Part shown: piece after piece, positions 46,835 through 56,633 of the stretch
Layout of the letters: each line of letters opens with the position of its first letter
How positions within the stretch are numbered: the first letter of the stretch is position 1
Origin: Chromohalobacter moromii
GTDB taxonomy: Bacteria > Pseudomonadota > Gammaproteobacteria > Pseudomonadales > Halomonadaceae
Assembly: GCF_023091865.1 (NCBI RefSeq)
Contig: NZ_JAHXDI010000004.1
Location: forward strand, 496,001-560,000
DNA length: 64,000 bases
Direction of reading: 5' to 3'
The notes under the pieces: generated by a model
What the model was told of the DNA's origin: nothing
What the model saw: the letters and a program-made list of their open reading frames with translations, nothing else
Databases searched by the model: none
Translations under genes and position numbers: made by a program

Positions 46835-47722
46835 TCAGCCCTCGTTTGCGTAACGGCTCAACAAGGAGCGGAAGCCTTCGCCATACTGGGGATGGCGCTT
46901 GGCGAGTGCCAGTGTCGCTTCCAGATAGCCCAGTTGGTGCCCGCAATCGTAGGTATTACCGCGCATGCGATAAGCTTCGGCGCCTTGCTGCTGGCGCAGG
47001 GTCTCGAGGGCATCGGTAAGCTGGATCTCATTCCCCGCGCCGGGCTGGGTTTCGGCCAGCAACGGGAAGATGGCAGCCGGCAGCAAATAACGCCCGATCA
47101 CCGCCAGGCTGGACGGCGCCTCCTCCACCTTGGGTTTTTCGACCATGCCTGTCAGGGATGCACTATCGCCGGGGGCCGGTGCCTCGCCCTCGAGCGCGAC
47201 GATTCCATACTTGTGGGTCATCTCTTGCGGCACGTTTTCGACCATGATCTGTGCCTGGCCGCTCTTGTCATAAGCCTCGATCATGCCGGCCAGATCGTTC
47301 TGCGATAACTCGCCAGCATCTACCAACACATCGGGAAGTAGTACGGCAAAGGGGTCGTCACCAATCACCGACTGCGCGCATAGTACGGCGTGTCCAAGTC
47401 CTAGAGCGACTGGCTGGCGCACGGCGATGATGCTCACATCCTCGGGGACGATGTTGCGCACTTCCGCGAGCAATTCATCCTTGCCCTTGGCCTCGAGCAT
47501 CGCTTCGAGCTCGAAGTTCTTGTCGAAATGGTTTTCGATGGCGCTTTTGCTGGAGTGCGTCACCAACACGATTTCCTTGATGCCGGCGGCCACCGCCTCT
47601 TCGACGACGTACTGGATGACCGGCTTGTCGACGACAGTGATCATTTCCTTGGGAATGGCCTTGGAGGCTGGTAGGCAACGTGTACCGAGTCCAGCGACGG
47701 GGAGTACGGCCTTCTTGATCAT
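46835..47722 (-). CDS. galU: UTP--glucose-1-phosphate uridylyltransferase GalU
   Basis: Makes UDP-glucose from UTP and glucose 1-phosphate for LPS, exopolysaccharide and trehalose-type sugars. 295 residues. Motifs: AVLPVAGLGTRCLPASKAIPKEM (nucleotide loop, in parts), KPVIQYVVEEAVAAGIKEI, FAVLLPDVLVD, GMVEKPKVEEAPSSLA and EIQLTDALE. It heads the galU-UDP-glucose-dehydrogenase-like unit; the second gene follows after 4 bases. It is divergent from ubiG with a 280-base gap that holds an inverted repeat at 47849. Confidence 0.96.
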   Translation of the reverse strand: MIKKAVLPVAGLGTRCLPASKAIPKEMITVVDKPVIQYVVEEAVAAGIKEIVLVTHSSKSAIENHFDKNFELEAMLEAKGKDELLAEVRNIVPEDVSIIAVRQPVALGLGHAVLCAQSVIGDDPFAVLLPDVLVDAGELSQNDLAGMIEAYDKSGQAQIMVENVPQEMTHKYGIVALEGEAPAPGDSASLTGMVEKPKVEEAPSSLAVIGRYLLPAAIFPLLAETQPGAGNEIQLTDALETLRQQQGAEAYRMRGNTYDCGHQLGYLEATLALAKRHPQYGEGFRSLLSRYANEG

Positions 47723-47848
47723 GAGGATTCCTTCCTTAGCGTTCTAGGGTCGAGTGTCGGCAGTATGCCATAGTGAAAAGCGCGACGGCGCCAACGATTC
47801 GGCATTCCTTTGATGGTATTCAGGCAAAGAGGTTCGCACTGTCTTGCA

Positions 47849-47864
47849 TTGTCTAAATTGACAA
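47849..47864. promoter_or_regulatory. Inverted repeat in the galU-ubiG intergenic region
   Basis: TTGTC and GACAA flank a 6-base centre (TAAATT), and the symmetry extends outward with GCAT and ATGC offset by two bases. It lies in the divergent space between galU and ubiG (280 bases, no gene seen). It may be an operator or a promoter element (TTGACA at 47858 lacks a partner -10 at the right spacing). Confidence 0.3.
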
Positions 47865-48002
47865 AATGCGCCCCTCAACATCCACGCGTAACATTGTAGA
47901 ATGTGCATTATTAGTGTGCCGGCACGCGACGACACATAACGACATAGATTTCGATACGTATGCTGCAGCATCGGTTCGATCATTTCTCCAAGAGGAAACC
48001 CC

Positions 48003-48740
48003 ATGAGCGAGACGTTCGGTAACAACGTTGATCACGCCGAGATCGCCAAGTTCGAAGCGCTCGCCAGCCGCTGGTGGGATCCTGAAAGCGAGTTCAAGCC
48101 ACTGCATGAGATTAACCCGCTGCGCCTGAACTTCATCGATGAGCAAGCCAATCTGGCGGGCAAGACCGCCATCGATGTGGGATGCGGTGGCGGCATTCTT
48201 AGCGAGGCGATGGCCCATCGCGGCGCTCGCGTCACGGGTATCGACATGGGAGAAGCACCGCTCGCTGTCGCGCGCTTGCACCAGCAGGAAAGCGAGGTGA
48301 CGGTCGATTACCGGCAGATCAGCGCCGAGGAAATGGCCGCCCAGCACCCTGGTGAGTTCGATGTCGTCACCTGCCTGGAAATGCTCGAGCATGTTCCGGA
48401 CCCTGCGGCGGTCGTGCGGGCATGCGCGACGCTGGTCAAACCTGGCGGCCACTTATTTTTCTCGACCATCAACCGCAATCCCAAGGCGTATATGTTCGCC
48501 ATTCTAGGCGCCGAGTACGTGTTGCAGCTATTGCCCCGCGGGACGCACACCTACAACAAGTTCATTCGCCCGGCGGAGTTGTCGGCCTGGTGCCGTGACG
48601 CCGGCTTACGCGTGCGTCGTCAGACTGGATTGACCTATAACCCCGTGACCAAGCGCTATCGCCTAGTGGCCAACGATGTGTCCGTGAATTACATGATGCA
48701 CTGCACGCCGGAATGGACGGGCAAGGGAGAGGCGCAATGA
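48003..48740 (+). CDS. ubiG: Ubiquinone biosynthesis O-methyltransferase UbiG
   Basis: SAM-dependent methyltransferase acting on both O-methylation steps in ubiquinone synthesis. 245 residues. It has the family start [20 protein letters not shown], the SAM motif [20 protein letters not shown], the Asp-bearing [24 protein letters not shown] and the amphipathic [14 protein letters not shown] region used for membrane contact. It overlaps the phosphatase gene by 4 bases (ATGA). Confidence 0.95.
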   Translation: MSETFGNNVDHAEIAKFEALASRWWDPESEFKPLHEINPLRLNFIDEQANLAGKTAIDVGCGGGILSEAMAHRGARVTGIDMGEAPLAVARLHQQESEVTVDYRQISAEEMAAQHPGEFDVVTCLEMLEHVPDPAAVVRACATLVKPGGHLFFSTINRNPKAYMFAILGAEYVLQLLPRGTHTYNKFIRPAELSAWCRDAGLRVRRQTGLTYNPVTKRYRLVANDVSVNYMMHCTPEWTGKGEAQ

Positions 48741-49426
48741 GTGACGCCCGGCCGGCGGCGCTGCTTTTCGATCTCGACGGCACGCTCGTCGACACGGCGC
48801 CCGATCTGGCGCAAGCGACTAATGCCTTGCGAACGCATCACGGCCTTGCGCCATTGCCTTATGAGACTATCCGCGCCCAGGTCTCGAACGGCGGTAGCGC
48901 TTTGGTAGAACTGGCACTGGGATTGGCACCTACGCATGCCGATCATGGCGAGGCAAGGCGCTTTCTGCTTGAGACCTACGGGCGTGACGTGGCGCGATAC
49001 AGCCACGTATTCCCCGGGCTAGAGCCGTTGTTGAAAGCCTGGGATAACGCACATCGCCCCTGGGGGATCGTGACCAACAAGCCGCGTGCCTATGCTGCGC
49101 CGCTGGTCGAAGCACTGAATCTAACGCACGGCGTATTGCTGGCTGCAGATGACCTGCCGCTCAAGAAGCCCGACCCCGCACCGCTACTCGAGGCGGCGCG
49201 ACGTCTCGGCGTCGCCCCCACCGATTGCTGGTACATCGGTGACCATCTACGTGACATGCAAGCGGCGCGGGCGGCAGGCATGCACGCCATCGCGGTACGT
49301 TATGGTTATATCGGCGACGCGGAAACGCCCGATACCTGGCCGGTAGATCGTTGGTTCGAAACGCCGGAAAGCTTGACGCAAGCGCTTTGGCCTAGCGAAG
49401 GCGACATGGCTGTACCCTCCGGCTGA
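48737..49426 (+). CDS. mupP: HAD phosphatase, phosphoglycolate-phosphatase-like; probable N-acetylmuramate-6-phosphate phosphatase MupP
   Basis: A 229-residue haloacid-dehalogenase phosphatase. Catalytic motif I is [16 protein letters not shown]; motif III lysine lies in [15 protein letters not shown]; motif IV is [17 protein letters not shown]. By sequence alone it could be Gph. Position decides: directly after ubiG (4-base overlap) and before a YciK-type SDR is the order of MupP in Pseudomonas, where it dephosphorylates MurNAc 6-phosphate in peptidoglycan recycling. The start at 48737 ([15 protein letters not shown]) is chosen over 48713, which lies within ubiG. Specificity remains an inference. 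Confidence 0.8.
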   Translation: MSDARPAALLFDLDGTLVDTAPDLAQATNALRTHHGLAPLPYETIRAQVSNGGSALVELALGLAPTHADHGEARRFLLETYGRDVARYSHVFPGLEPLLKAWDNAHRPWGIVTNKPRAYAAPLVEALNLTHGVLLAADDLPLKKPDPAPLLEAARRLGVAPTDCWYIGDHLRDMQAARAAGMHAIAVRYGYIGDAETPDTWPVDRWFETPESLTQALWPSEGDMAVPSG

Positions 49427-49435
49427 CGACACCGC

Positions 49436-50215
49436 CTACCCAGAAGCTGTCGCCACACCCTTGGGCGGCTGGGCGTCGAAGGCTTGCCCCGTACGTCCCT
49501 GGCTGGCGGGGCCCATCAGCCATAAGTAAGTCGGCATGATATCCAACGGCGTGCGTAGCGTCGCCGGATCCTCGTCAGGATACGCTCCTTGTCGCATGGC
49601 CGTGCGCGTCGCTCCAGGATTGAGGGTGTTCACTCGTATCGACGAAGTGGGCTCGAGTTCATTGGCCAGCACCTGCATGAAACCTTCCGTCGCGAACTTC
49701 GAAACCGAATAAGCGCCCCAGCGCGCGCGTCCCTTACGCCCCACACTCGAGGAGGTCAGCACCACCGACGCATCGCGGGATGCCTCGAGCAATGGCAGCA
49801 ACGCCTGCGTCATCCACACCGGACCGGTGACATTGACCTGCATCACCCGTTCCCAGAGTTCGGGGTCGTAGTGCGCGAAAGACGTCAACTCCCCGAGCAA
49901 ACCGGCGTTGTGAAGAAGACCATCGAGACGACCGAACTCGCGTTGTAGTGTCTCGGCTAGATCGCGATATTCCTTGAGTGTCGCCCCCTCGAAGTTGAGC
50001 GGGAAAATCGCGGGTTGCGGGCCGCCAGCGGTTTCAATCTCATCGTAGACCGCTTCGAGCTTGGTCAGCGTACGTCCGACCAGTATCAGCGTTGCGCCAT
50101 GCTCGGCAAAAGAACGCGCGGCGGCACGCCCGATGCCTGACCCCGCGCCAGTCACAAGGACAACACGCCCCTCGAGCAGGTTCGCTGGTGGGTGATAATC
50201 AATATGACATTCCAT
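49436..50215 (-). CDS. YciK-family short-chain dehydrogenase/reductase
   Basis: A 259-residue SDR. It has the NADP-binding start VVLVTGAGSGIGRAAARSF, the LHNAGLLGE strand, catalytic Ser in VLTSSSVGRKGRARWGAY and the YSVSK motif. The ATG at 50215 (MECHIDYHPPANLLEG) has GAGGGGGG 4 bases upstream, unlike the in-frame ATG at 50239. It converges with mupP (9 bases apart) and starts 24 bases after cpoB in the same direction. The ubiG-mupP-yciK neighbourhood is shared with Pseudomonas, although there all three run together. Substrate unknown. Confidence 0.85.
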   Translation of the reverse strand: MECHIDYHPPANLLEGRVVLVTGAGSGIGRAAARSFAEHGATLILVGRTLTKLEAVYDEIETAGGPQPAIFPLNFEGATLKEYRDLAETLQREFGRLDGLLHNAGLLGELTSFAHYDPELWERVMQVNVTGPVWMTQALLPLLEASRDASVVLTSSSVGRKGRARWGAYSVSKFATEGFMQVLANELEPTSSIRVNTLNPGATRTAMRQGAYPDEDPATLRTPLDIMPTYLWLMGPASQGRTGQAFDAQPPKGVATASG

Positions 50216-50239
50216 GACGCCCCCCTCGTTCAGCATCAA

Positions 50240-51037
50240 TCAGCCTGACTGGTTAAGGAAGTCCTCGGCCATGTCAGCCGCGTTACTATCAGGGTAGTCG
50301 TCGCGAACGCGCTCGAGGAGCTGCGTGCTTTCATCGGGATGGCCTTGGCGTGCCTTTAGCAACCCCAGCTTGTAGAGCGCATCCGCGACCTTGTTGCTGC
50401 CGGGATAGTCATCGATGACCGTCTGGAAAGACTCGGCGGCCGCGTCCAATTGCGATTGCGCGGAATACAACTCGCCTAGCCAGTAGTGCGCGTTGGGGCG
50501 TAAATCGGAATTCGGATATGCGCCGATGAAGTCTTCGAAGGCCTGGATGGCCTGATCGAACTCACGCGCCTGCACCTTCTTGAAAGCCGCTTGATAATCT
50601 TCGCGTCCCTGATCGCCAGACGTGCCCTCTTGAGCGCTACCTGCTTGCGATTCGTTGGTGGCGGCGCCACTGGAGACCGACTTGGCGGCATCGCTATCGA
50701 CGCCGGAAGAATCTCGAGAAGAGGCAGAGCGCGATGCCATCTCATCGACGCGCTTTTCCAGATCCAGAAAACGTTCTTGCGAAAGTTTCTTCTGCTGTTC
50801 GAGCTGGTAGCGCAGCTCCTCGAGCTGGCCGCGCAATTGTTTGATCGCGCGCTGGTTGTCCTGCAACTGATTGAACAAGGCCAGATTGCCACCACCGCTC
50901 GATTCTTCACGTACGGCGGTCTGGCTATAGATGCTGCTGGACTGGTCGGTCAAGTCATCGACCGAGGGTTGAGCCCATACGGACAGCGGGAGCACCAAGG
51001 CTCCCGCGCCGCACAGTCTTTTCAGACCGTGTTTCAT
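50240..51037 (-). CDS. cpoB: Tol-Pal associated cell-division coordinator CpoB (YbgF)
   Basis: Periplasmic protein that links outer-membrane constriction to peptidoglycan synthesis. 265 residues. Signal peptide (~1-23, cleavage after VWA), then a trimerising coiled coil (~55-100: LQDNQRAIKQLRGQLEELRY) and TPR repeats in the C-terminal half (YQAAFKKVQAREFDQAIQAF, NAHYWLGELYSAQSQLDAAA, DALYKLGLLKARQGHPDE). A serine-rich linker (~100-145) joins them. It starts 18 bases after pal in the tol operon and is followed by the YciK-type SDR. Confidence 0.93.
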   Translation of the reverse strand: MKHGLKRLCGAGALVLPLSVWAQPSVDDLTDQSSSIYSQTAVREESSGGGNLALFNQLQDNQRAIKQLRGQLEELRYQLEQQKKLSQERFLDLEKRVDEMASRSASSRDSSGVDSDAAKSVSSGAATNESQAGSAQEGTSGDQGREDYQAAFKKVQAREFDQAIQAFEDFIGAYPNSDLRPNAHYWLGELYSAQSQLDAAAESFQTVIDDYPGSNKVADALYKLGLLKARQGHPDESTQLLERVRDDYPDSNAADMAEDFLNQSG

Positions 51038-51055
51038 ACCTGACTCCGGCGACGT

Positions 51056-51589
51056 TTAGTAGGAAAAGACGACGCGGCGATTCTGGGCGTACGATTCTTC
51101 ATCGTGACCGCGTACCGCAGGACGCTCTTCGCCGTAGCTGACGATTTCGACCTGTGAGGATGAGACACCTTCCACACTGAGATATTGCTCGACGGCTTGC
51201 GCACGACGCTCACCCAACCCCAGGTTGTACTCGCGGGTGCCACGCTCATCGGCATGCCCTTCCAGAACGACATCGGTGTTGGGATGGTTCTTGAGATATT
51301 GAGCATGCGCTTCGAGGACAGACTCGAATTCCGGACGAATGGTATCGCGGTCGAAAGCGAAGTAGATGGTGCGCTCTGCGGGGATGGCATTGCGGTCGCC
51401 CATCTCGCTGCCCGAGGTGCCTTGTCCACTTTCCATGCCTTGGCTGGAGGCGGAACCTGAGCCTCCGGCGCCTGTTCCGGACATACCGTCCATGCTGCCG
51501 TCTTGGGTGCCGCCAGTGCTGGAGCAACCCGCGAGAACGGCGAGTGAAATGGCGACGGTGAGGCCTTGGGCATACGGTTTGAATTGCAT
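51056..51589 (-). CDS. pal: Peptidoglycan-associated lipoprotein Pal
   Basis: Outer-membrane lipoprotein that binds peptidoglycan and TolB. 177 residues from the start at 51589 (MQFKPYAQGL), which has AAGGAG upstream and makes a lipoprotein signal with LAGC (Cys ~22). The following ~50 residues are a Gly/Ser/Met-rich linker. The OmpA-type domain (~75-177) has TIYFAFDRDTIRPEF, VVLEGHADERGTREYNLGLGE (in parts) and GEERPAVRGHDEESYAQNRRV with the Asp and Arg that bind diaminopimelate. Confidence 0.96.
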   Translation of the reverse strand: MQFKPYAQGLTVAISLAVLAGCSSTGGTQDGSMDGMSGTGAGGSGSASSQGMESGQGTSGSEMGDRNAIPAERTIYFAFDRDTIRPEFESVLEAHAQYLKNHPNTDVVLEGHADERGTREYNLGLGERRAQAVEQYLSVEGVSSSQVEIVSYGEERPAVRGHDEESYAQNRRVVFSY

Positions 51590-51630
51590 TGTTTTCTCCT
51601 TGCTTGGAAGTCGAATGACACTATCGCGGT

Positions 51631-52917
51631 TTAGTCTAAAAAGGGCGACCATGCGGGTTCGCGCACGTCCCCTTGCGGCGATGGCAGCCGGAAGGAAGCA
51701 CTGCCATCGTCCGATACAGCCCCCAATACACCGCGGGTCCCTTCTTGCGTGGCGAAGATTACCATGGTGCCATTCGGTGCGACACTGGGAGATTCATCCC
51801 AATTGGAATCGGTGAGGATCGTCATGCGGTCGGTATCCAGATCCTGGCGAGCAATGTGGAAGCCGTCGTCGTCACGGGTCACCATAAATATCGCATCACC
51901 GTCCGGGTTGAAACGACCACGTGAATTATAGCTGCCGGTGAAGGTGATCCGCTGGGCCTGCTCATCGCCCAAGTTGTAACGATAGATCTGCGGATTGCCA
52001 CTACGGTCGGAGGTGAAAATCAGGCTGCGACCGTTCGGTGCCCACTCGGGTTCGGTGTCGATCGCATCACTATGCGTCAGGCGCGTGAGGTCACGCGAGC
52101 CGAGATCCATGACGTAGATCTCCGGCTGGCCATCCTTGGAAAGCGACATCGCTAGCTTGCGTCCATCTGGTGACCACGCCGGTGCGCCGTTGATTCCCTC
52201 GAAAGAGGTCAATTGGACACGCTGTCCTGTCGAAAGATTCTGGACATAGATGGACGGGCGTCCCGTCTCAAACGAGACATAGGCCAGCTTGCGACCGTCG
52301 GGCGACCACGCTGGCGACATGATGGGCTCATCCGAGGAGAGGATTTCCTGATTGTTGTGCCCGTCGGCATCGGCGATGTTCAAAGTATATTTGATGTTGT
52401 CACCGACGCCATTGGCCGTGACATAAGCGATGCTCGTCGAGAAGGCACCACGAATGCCAGTGATCTCTTCAAAGATCTGATCACTGATATAGTGCGCACT
52501 GTCGCGGAGCTGATCGCGGCTGGAGGTGACGACCTCGCCGAGCATACGGTCTTCGCCATTGACGTCCAGAAGCTCATACTGAATGCGGTATTGCCCCCCC
52601 TGGTTCTTGACCTTGCCCACTACCAGGTAGTCGCTATCCAACTGCTGCCAATCCTGATAATAAACATCATCGCTGCTACTGGGCCGAGAGATCAGCGAAT
52701 TTTGCGACAATGGCTCGAAACGACCGCTGCGTTCCAGGTCGTTGCTGACAATACGCGAGACCTCTTGCGGTAGTTCATCCCCGCCTTCCATTGGCACGAT
52801 GGCAATGGGAATGGCCTGATCGCTGCCCTTGGTGATTTCGATGGTCAGCTCGGCATGCGCCATCCCGGCACACAACATCAGCAGCAGCGCGGCTGTCCAA
52901 AGATTGAGTCGTTTCAT
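51631..52917 (-). CDS. tolB: Periplasmic Tol protein TolB
   Basis: Periplasmic link between TolA and Pal. 428 residues. Signal peptide (~1-22, AHA cleavage) is followed by the N-terminal alpha/beta domain and a six-bladed beta propeller with recurring [11 protein letters not shown]-type blades ([58 protein letters not shown]). The end REPAWSPF is the last blade. It overlaps tolA by a single base (stop/start), so translation is coupled. Confidence 0.96.
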   Translation of the reverse strand: MKRLNLWTAALLLMLCAGMAHAELTIEITKGSDQAIPIAIVPMEGGDELPQEVSRIVSNDLERSGRFEPLSQNSLISRPSSSDDVYYQDWQQLDSDYLVVGKVKNQGGQYRIQYELLDVNGEDRMLGEVVTSSRDQLRDSAHYISDQIFEEITGIRGAFSTSIAYVTANGVGDNIKYTLNIADADGHNNQEILSSDEPIMSPAWSPDGRKLAYVSFETGRPSIYVQNLSTGQRVQLTSFEGINGAPAWSPDGRKLAMSLSKDGQPEIYVMDLGSRDLTRLTHSDAIDTEPEWAPNGRSLIFTSDRSGNPQIYRYNLGDEQAQRITFTGSYNSRGRFNPDGDAIFMVTRDDDGFHIARQDLDTDRMTILTDSNWDESPSVAPNGTMVIFATQEGTRGVLGAVSDDGSASFRLPSPQGDVREPAWSPFLD

Positions 52918-53987
52918 CAGCGGATGTCCTCTGGGTTGAAGTCCAGATTGAATTCACGGAACCGACCTCTTACCGAAGCGTCGAGTTCGCGCATCTCACG
53001 GAATGGCGCCGCCTTCTCGACGGCACTGATCACGGAATGATCGAAAGCGGAATTGCCACTGCTTTGTGTGATCGTGGCGCTTACCAGTTCGCCAGTGGGC
53101 AGTAATTGGATTCGCACGATGGCGCGTAACTCCGAAGACGCATTGGAAGGTACATTCCAGCTTTGTTCAACGTATCGGCGAACCAGGTTCTTGAAGCCAT
53201 TGGCGGCTTCGCTGGCTTGCTTGGCGTTAGCGATGGATTGTTCTTCATCACTGATCATGCTGTCCAGTGATGAATTATTGGCCTGAGCCGCCCGTTCGGC
53301 GAGTGCTTGCTGACGTTTCCGTTCGGCCTCGGCCTCTGCCTGACGCTTCTTCTCGGCCGCGGCTTCTGCTTGGCGCTTCCGCTCGGCTTCGGCTTCTGCC
53401 TGACGCTTTTTCTCGGCTGCGGCTTCTGCTTGGCGCTTCTTCTCGGCCTCGGCTTCTTCCTGACGCTTTCGTTCGGCCTCAGCCTGACGCTTCTTCTCGG
53501 CCGCGGCTTCTGCCTGGCGCCTCTTCTCTGCTTCGGCTTCTGCCTGGCGCCTCTTCTCTGCTTCGGCTTCCGCTTGGCGCCTTTTCTCTGCTTCGGCTTC
53601 CGCTTGGCGCCTTTTCTCCGCTGCGCGTTGTGCTTCTTCCTGCAAGCGTTGCGCTTCGGCTTTGGCTTCTTCCACCGCGCTATCCGTTACCTCGGCGTCG
53701 CTATCGGGCGCTGGTTCTTCGGACGATTCCGCAGGTGCCGATTCTTCGGGTTCCTGCGCGTCCTCTTCTTCCGGCTGAGAAGCGGGCGGTGCGGAATCTT
53801 CGGTCTGCTGGGGTTGGTCCGTCGCCGTTTCAGCGCGGACGAGCGCCGCCTGAACCACCGATGAAGAGGTTGGGTCGGGCTCGCTTTCAGGCCATTTGAT
53901 GATGGTGAGCATCAGCGTCGCGATATGCACGCCAATGGCCAGCAGCACTGGCCAGCCATAGCCTACACGGCGTTCACGTTTCGCCAT
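52917..53987 (-). CDS. tolA: Tol energy-transducing protein TolA
   Basis: Inner-membrane protein that carries the proton-motive force from TolQR to TolB/Pal. 356 residues. One N-terminal membrane helix ([20 protein letters not shown]) is followed by an acidic, proline-rich part, then a long alpha-helical repeat domain of K/R-Q-A-E-A units (~115-225; nearly the same 10-residue unit repeated about eleven times), and a C-terminal domain (~245-356) with [30 protein letters not shown] and [16 protein letters not shown]. The nucleotide repeats are a 30-base unit and are listed separately. Confidence 0.95.
   Translation of the reverse strand: MAKRERRVGYGWPVLLAIGVHIATLMLTIIKWPESEPDPTSSSVVQAALVRAETATDQPQQTEDSAPPASQPEEEDAQEPEESAPAESSEEPAPDSDAEVTDSAVEEAKAEAQRLQEEAQRAAEKRRQAEAEAEKRRQAEAEAEKRRQAEAEAEKRRQAEAAAEKKRQAEAERKRQEEAEAEKKRQAEAAAEKKRQAEAEAERKRQAEAAAEKKRQAEAEAERKRQQALAERAAQANNSSLDSMISDEEQSIANAKQASEAANGFKNLVRRYVEQSWNVPSNASSELRAIVRIQLLPTGELVSATITQSSGNSAFDHSVISAVEKAAPFREMRELDASVRGRFREFNLDFNPEDIR
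53330..53640 (-). repeat. 30-bp tandem repeats in tolA (helical domain)
   Basis: About ten imperfect copies of a 30-base unit encode the [10 protein letters not shown] / [10 protein letters not shown] helix. Some neighbouring copies are nearly identical in DNA (for example three with GCGCCTCTTCTCTGCTTCGGC-like runs in part), so copy-number change by slippage is possible. Unit edges are not sharply defined. Confidence 0.8.
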
Positions 53988-53996
53988 GTCGATGCC

Positions 53997-54437
53997 TCAC
54001 TCTTCACCGCCGGAAGGGGGTTCGGAGATAAGTCCGACGTTACCCACTCCCGAACCTTGCAGCGTACTCATCAATGTCACGATCTGACCGTAGGCGACAT
54101 TGCGATCACCACGCACCATGACCGGCGTATCCGCGTTGCGGCTCAGCATGGCCTTGACCTTTTCCCCGAGTTCATCAAGGGCGACGGGGGTTTCCTCGTC
54201 TCCCAGGGAAATGTAGTACTGCCCTTCACGATCCACCGACACGATCAGTGGCTCTTGCTCCTCGGTATCGATGGGGTCGGACGACACTTGTGGCAGTTCG
54301 ACATCGACGCCCTGACTGAGCATGGGGGCGGTGATCATGAAGATCACCAACAGCACCAGCATCACATCGATGAACGGCACGACATTGATCTCGCCCATCG
54401 GCTTGCGCCGCTGGCGATGATGATAGGATCCGTACAT
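53997..54437 (-). CDS. tolR: Tol proton-channel subunit TolR
   Basis: ExbD/TolR-type inner-membrane protein of 146 residues. One membrane helix ([20 protein letters not shown]) includes the conserved Asp of the proton path, followed by a periplasmic domain ([38 protein letters not shown]). The start at 54437 ([13 protein letters not shown]) has GGGAGGAAG upstream; longer in-frame starts lie in tolQ. It sits 10 bases after tolQ. Confidence 0.95.
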   Translation of the reverse strand: MYGSYHHRQRRKPMGEINVVPFIDVMLVLLVIFMITAPMLSQGVDVELPQVSSDPIDTEEQEPLIVSVDREGQYYISLGDEETPVALDELGEKVKAMLSRNADTPVMVRGDRNVAYGQIVTLMSTLQGSGVGNVGLISEPPSGGEE

Positions 54438-54447
54438 GCTTCCTCCC

Positions 54448-55137
54448 TCAGGATGCCTCGCGTTCGCTGCGCCCCTGCAGATTACGGTGCAGGATGGCGT
54501 GGAATTCCTCGGCGAAGTTTTCGTATTTGCCGAGCAAGCGTCCCGCATGGGCGGATAGTCGGTTGTAGAAGATCACCGCAGGAATAGCTGCAAACAACCC
54601 CATGGCCGTGGCGACCAACGCCTCAGCGATCCAGGGCGCGACAGTGGACAACGTGGCCTGTTGCGCCATCGACAAGCTTTGGAACGACCCCATGATGCCC
54701 CATACGGTTCCGAACAGGCCGATATAAGGGCTTGCCGAAGCGACCGTGGCGAGGAAAGTGAGATGCAATTGCAGGCGATCTTCTTCTCGCGACAGCGCGA
54801 CACGCTGGCCCCGTTGCACGCCTTCGAGCACTGCATCGGTACTTTGAGTCTTGGGCATCAGACGATTGAATTCGCGAAAACCGGAGCGGAAAACGTGCTC
54901 CGCCCCTAGCGATTCCTGCTCGGCGGGCAGGTCACGATAGAGTTCGTTGAGATCGACGCCGGACCAGAAGCGGTCCTCGAAATCCCGATACGACTTTTCG
55001 GCGCGGCGCAGCGCGATGCTGCGTTGGAAGATGATGATCCATGAGGCTATTGAGGCAGCCAGGAGCAGGAGCATGACCAGTTGAACGATCAGGCTGGCGT
55101 TCATGATCAGGTGCGGAATGGACATGGAGTCGTTCAC
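54448..55137 (-). CDS. tolQ: Tol proton-channel subunit TolQ
   Basis: ExbB/TolQ-type inner-membrane protein of 229 residues with three membrane helices ([64 protein letters not shown]). The [12 protein letters not shown] and [11 protein letters not shown] motifs are those of the proton channel. The start is GTG (55137) with GAGGA about 6 bases upstream; an ATG at codon 5 is possible. It lies 39 bases after ybgC. Confidence 0.95.
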   Translation of the reverse strand: MNDSMSIPHLIMNASLIVQLVMLLLLAASIASWIIIFQRSIALRRAEKSYRDFEDRFWSGVDLNELYRDLPAEQESLGAEHVFRSGFREFNRLMPKTQSTDAVLEGVQRGQRVALSREEDRLQLHLTFLATVASASPYIGLFGTVWGIMGSFQSLSMAQQATLSTVAPWIAEALVATAMGLFAAIPAVIFYNRLSAHAGRLLGKYENFAEEFHAILHRNLQGRSEREAS

Positions 55138-55176
55138 GGCAGTCCTCGTGTCGCTTGAGAGTTCGTTTCGCTTGGT

Positions 55177-55572
55177 TTATCCGTGCATTAGTGGCTGCAG
55201 TGCATCCGGCCAACGCACGGGTTTAAGCCGAGAAGCCTCGAGGCAGACGATGTCCACCTGGGCCTCGCACAGTCGTTCCCCGCGACGTGTCACTGTCTGG
55301 GCGAAGGTCGCGCGGCAGGCAGTGGATTCGACGACGTCCACCGTGATGTGCAGCTCGTCGTCGAGGTGGGCGGGCTTGGCATAACGGCATTCCAGGTGAT
55401 GCACGACCAGTTGGATCCCCTGTGCGAGCAAGTCGCGCTGGGCCAGGCCGTGATGGTTTAGCCACTCGCTGCGTGCCCGCTCCATGTATTTTAGATAGTT
55501 GACGTAATAGACGATGCCGCCGGCGTCAGTGTCTTCGATGTAGACCTTGACCGTATGCGTGAAATCGCTCAT
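55177..55572 (-). CDS. ybgC: Tol-Pal system acyl-CoA thioesterase YbgC
   Basis: Hot-dog thioesterase, 131 residues, acting on short acyl-CoA or acyl-ACP and bound to the inner face of the membrane. The catalytic Asp is in [20 protein letters not shown], with [19 protein letters not shown] as the second strand block. It overlaps the ruvB stop by 4 bases (ATGA). Always linked to tolQRAB in gammaproteobacteria. Confidence 0.94.
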   Translation of the reverse strand: MSDFTHTVKVYIEDTDAGGIVYYVNYLKYMERARSEWLNHHGLAQRDLLAQGIQLVVHHLECRYAKPAHLDDELHITVDVVESTACRATFAQTVTRRGERLCEAQVDIVCLEASRLKPVRWPDALQPLMHG

Positions 55573-56624
55573 GCATCGCCCTCCTGTCGCTTATCATCAA
55601 GCGACGGCGCCGCGACGATGGCATCGGTCGGCGTCAGGCCAAAGTGTTCATAAGCCAGACGTGTGACCACACGTCCACGCGCGGTGCGCATCATGAAGCC
55701 CTGCTGGATCAGGTACGGTTCTAGGACATCCTCGATCGTATCGCGTTCCTCACTGATCGCGGCCGCCAGGCTGTCGACGCCGACCGGGCCGCCATCGAAC
55801 TTCTCGATCATCGCCATCAATAGGCGTCGGTCCATATGGTCGAGGCCATGGCGGTCGACATGCAGCATGTTGAGGGCTTGATCGGCTATTTCTTCGTTCA
55901 GACGACCATCGCCACGTACTTCGGCGAAGTCACGCACGCGACGCAGCAGACGATTGGCGATGCGTGGCGTGCCGCGCGCACGACGGGCGATTTCGGCCGC
56001 GCCGTCACGGTCGGCCTCGACCCCCAACAAATGCGCCGAACGCACTACGATCTCGGTCAACTCGTCGACCGCATAGAATTCCAGCCGTTGCACGATACCG
56101 AAACGATCGCGCAGCGGCGATGTGAGCAGCCCCGCACGCGTGGTAGCACCCACCAGGGTGAAGGCAGGCAGGTCGAGTTTGATGGAACGCGCGGCGGGCC
56201 CCTCGCCGATCATGATGTCGAGCTGATAATCCTCCATCGCCGGATACAGCACCTCTTCCACCGAGGCGGGAAGGCGATGTATCTCGTCGATGAATAGAAC
56301 GTCGCCGGCTTGCAAGTTGGTGAGCATGGCGGCGAGGTCGCCGGCGCGCTCGAGCACAGGGCCGGAGGTCGATTTGATATCGACCTCCATCTCGGCGGCG
56401 ATGATGTTGGCCAACGTGGTCTTGCCAAGGCCAGGCGGTCCGAAGATCAGGGTATGATCGAGGCTATCGCTGCGCTGGCGGGCCGCGCTGATGAAGATAT
56501 CCATCTGCTCGCGTACGCGAGGCTGACCGATATATTCGGTAAGCCGCTGCGGACGGATGGCATGATCCACATGCACCTCGCTTCCCTGAGGTTGTGCCGC
56601 GATTAGACGGTCGGTATCAATCAT
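55569..56624 (-). CDS. ruvB: Holliday junction branch-migration helicase RuvB
   Basis: AAA+ motor that drives branch migration with RuvA. 351 residues. Motifs: family start [19 protein letters not shown], Walker [17 protein letters not shown], Walker [12 protein letters not shown], sensor 1 [20 protein letters not shown] and the arginine-finger region [18 protein letters not shown], then the C-terminal winged helix ([22 protein letters not shown] in part). It is 9 bases downstream of ruvA and overlaps ybgC. Confidence 0.97.
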   Translation of the reverse strand: MIDTDRLIAAQPQGSEVHVDHAIRPQRLTEYIGQPRVREQMDIFISAARQRSDSLDHTLIFGPPGLGKTTLANIIAAEMEVDIKSTSGPVLERAGDLAAMLTNLQAGDVLFIDEIHRLPASVEEVLYPAMEDYQLDIMIGEGPAARSIKLDLPAFTLVGATTRAGLLTSPLRDRFGIVQRLEFYAVDELTEIVVRSAHLLGVEADRDGAAEIARRARGTPRIANRLLRRVRDFAEVRGDGRLNEEIADQALNMLHVDRHGLDHMDRRLLMAMIEKFDGGPVGVDSLAAAISEERDTIEDVLEPYLIQQGFMMRTARGRVVTRLAYEHFGLTPTDAIVAAPSLDDKRQEGDA

Positions 56625-56633
56625 TCGCGGTCC

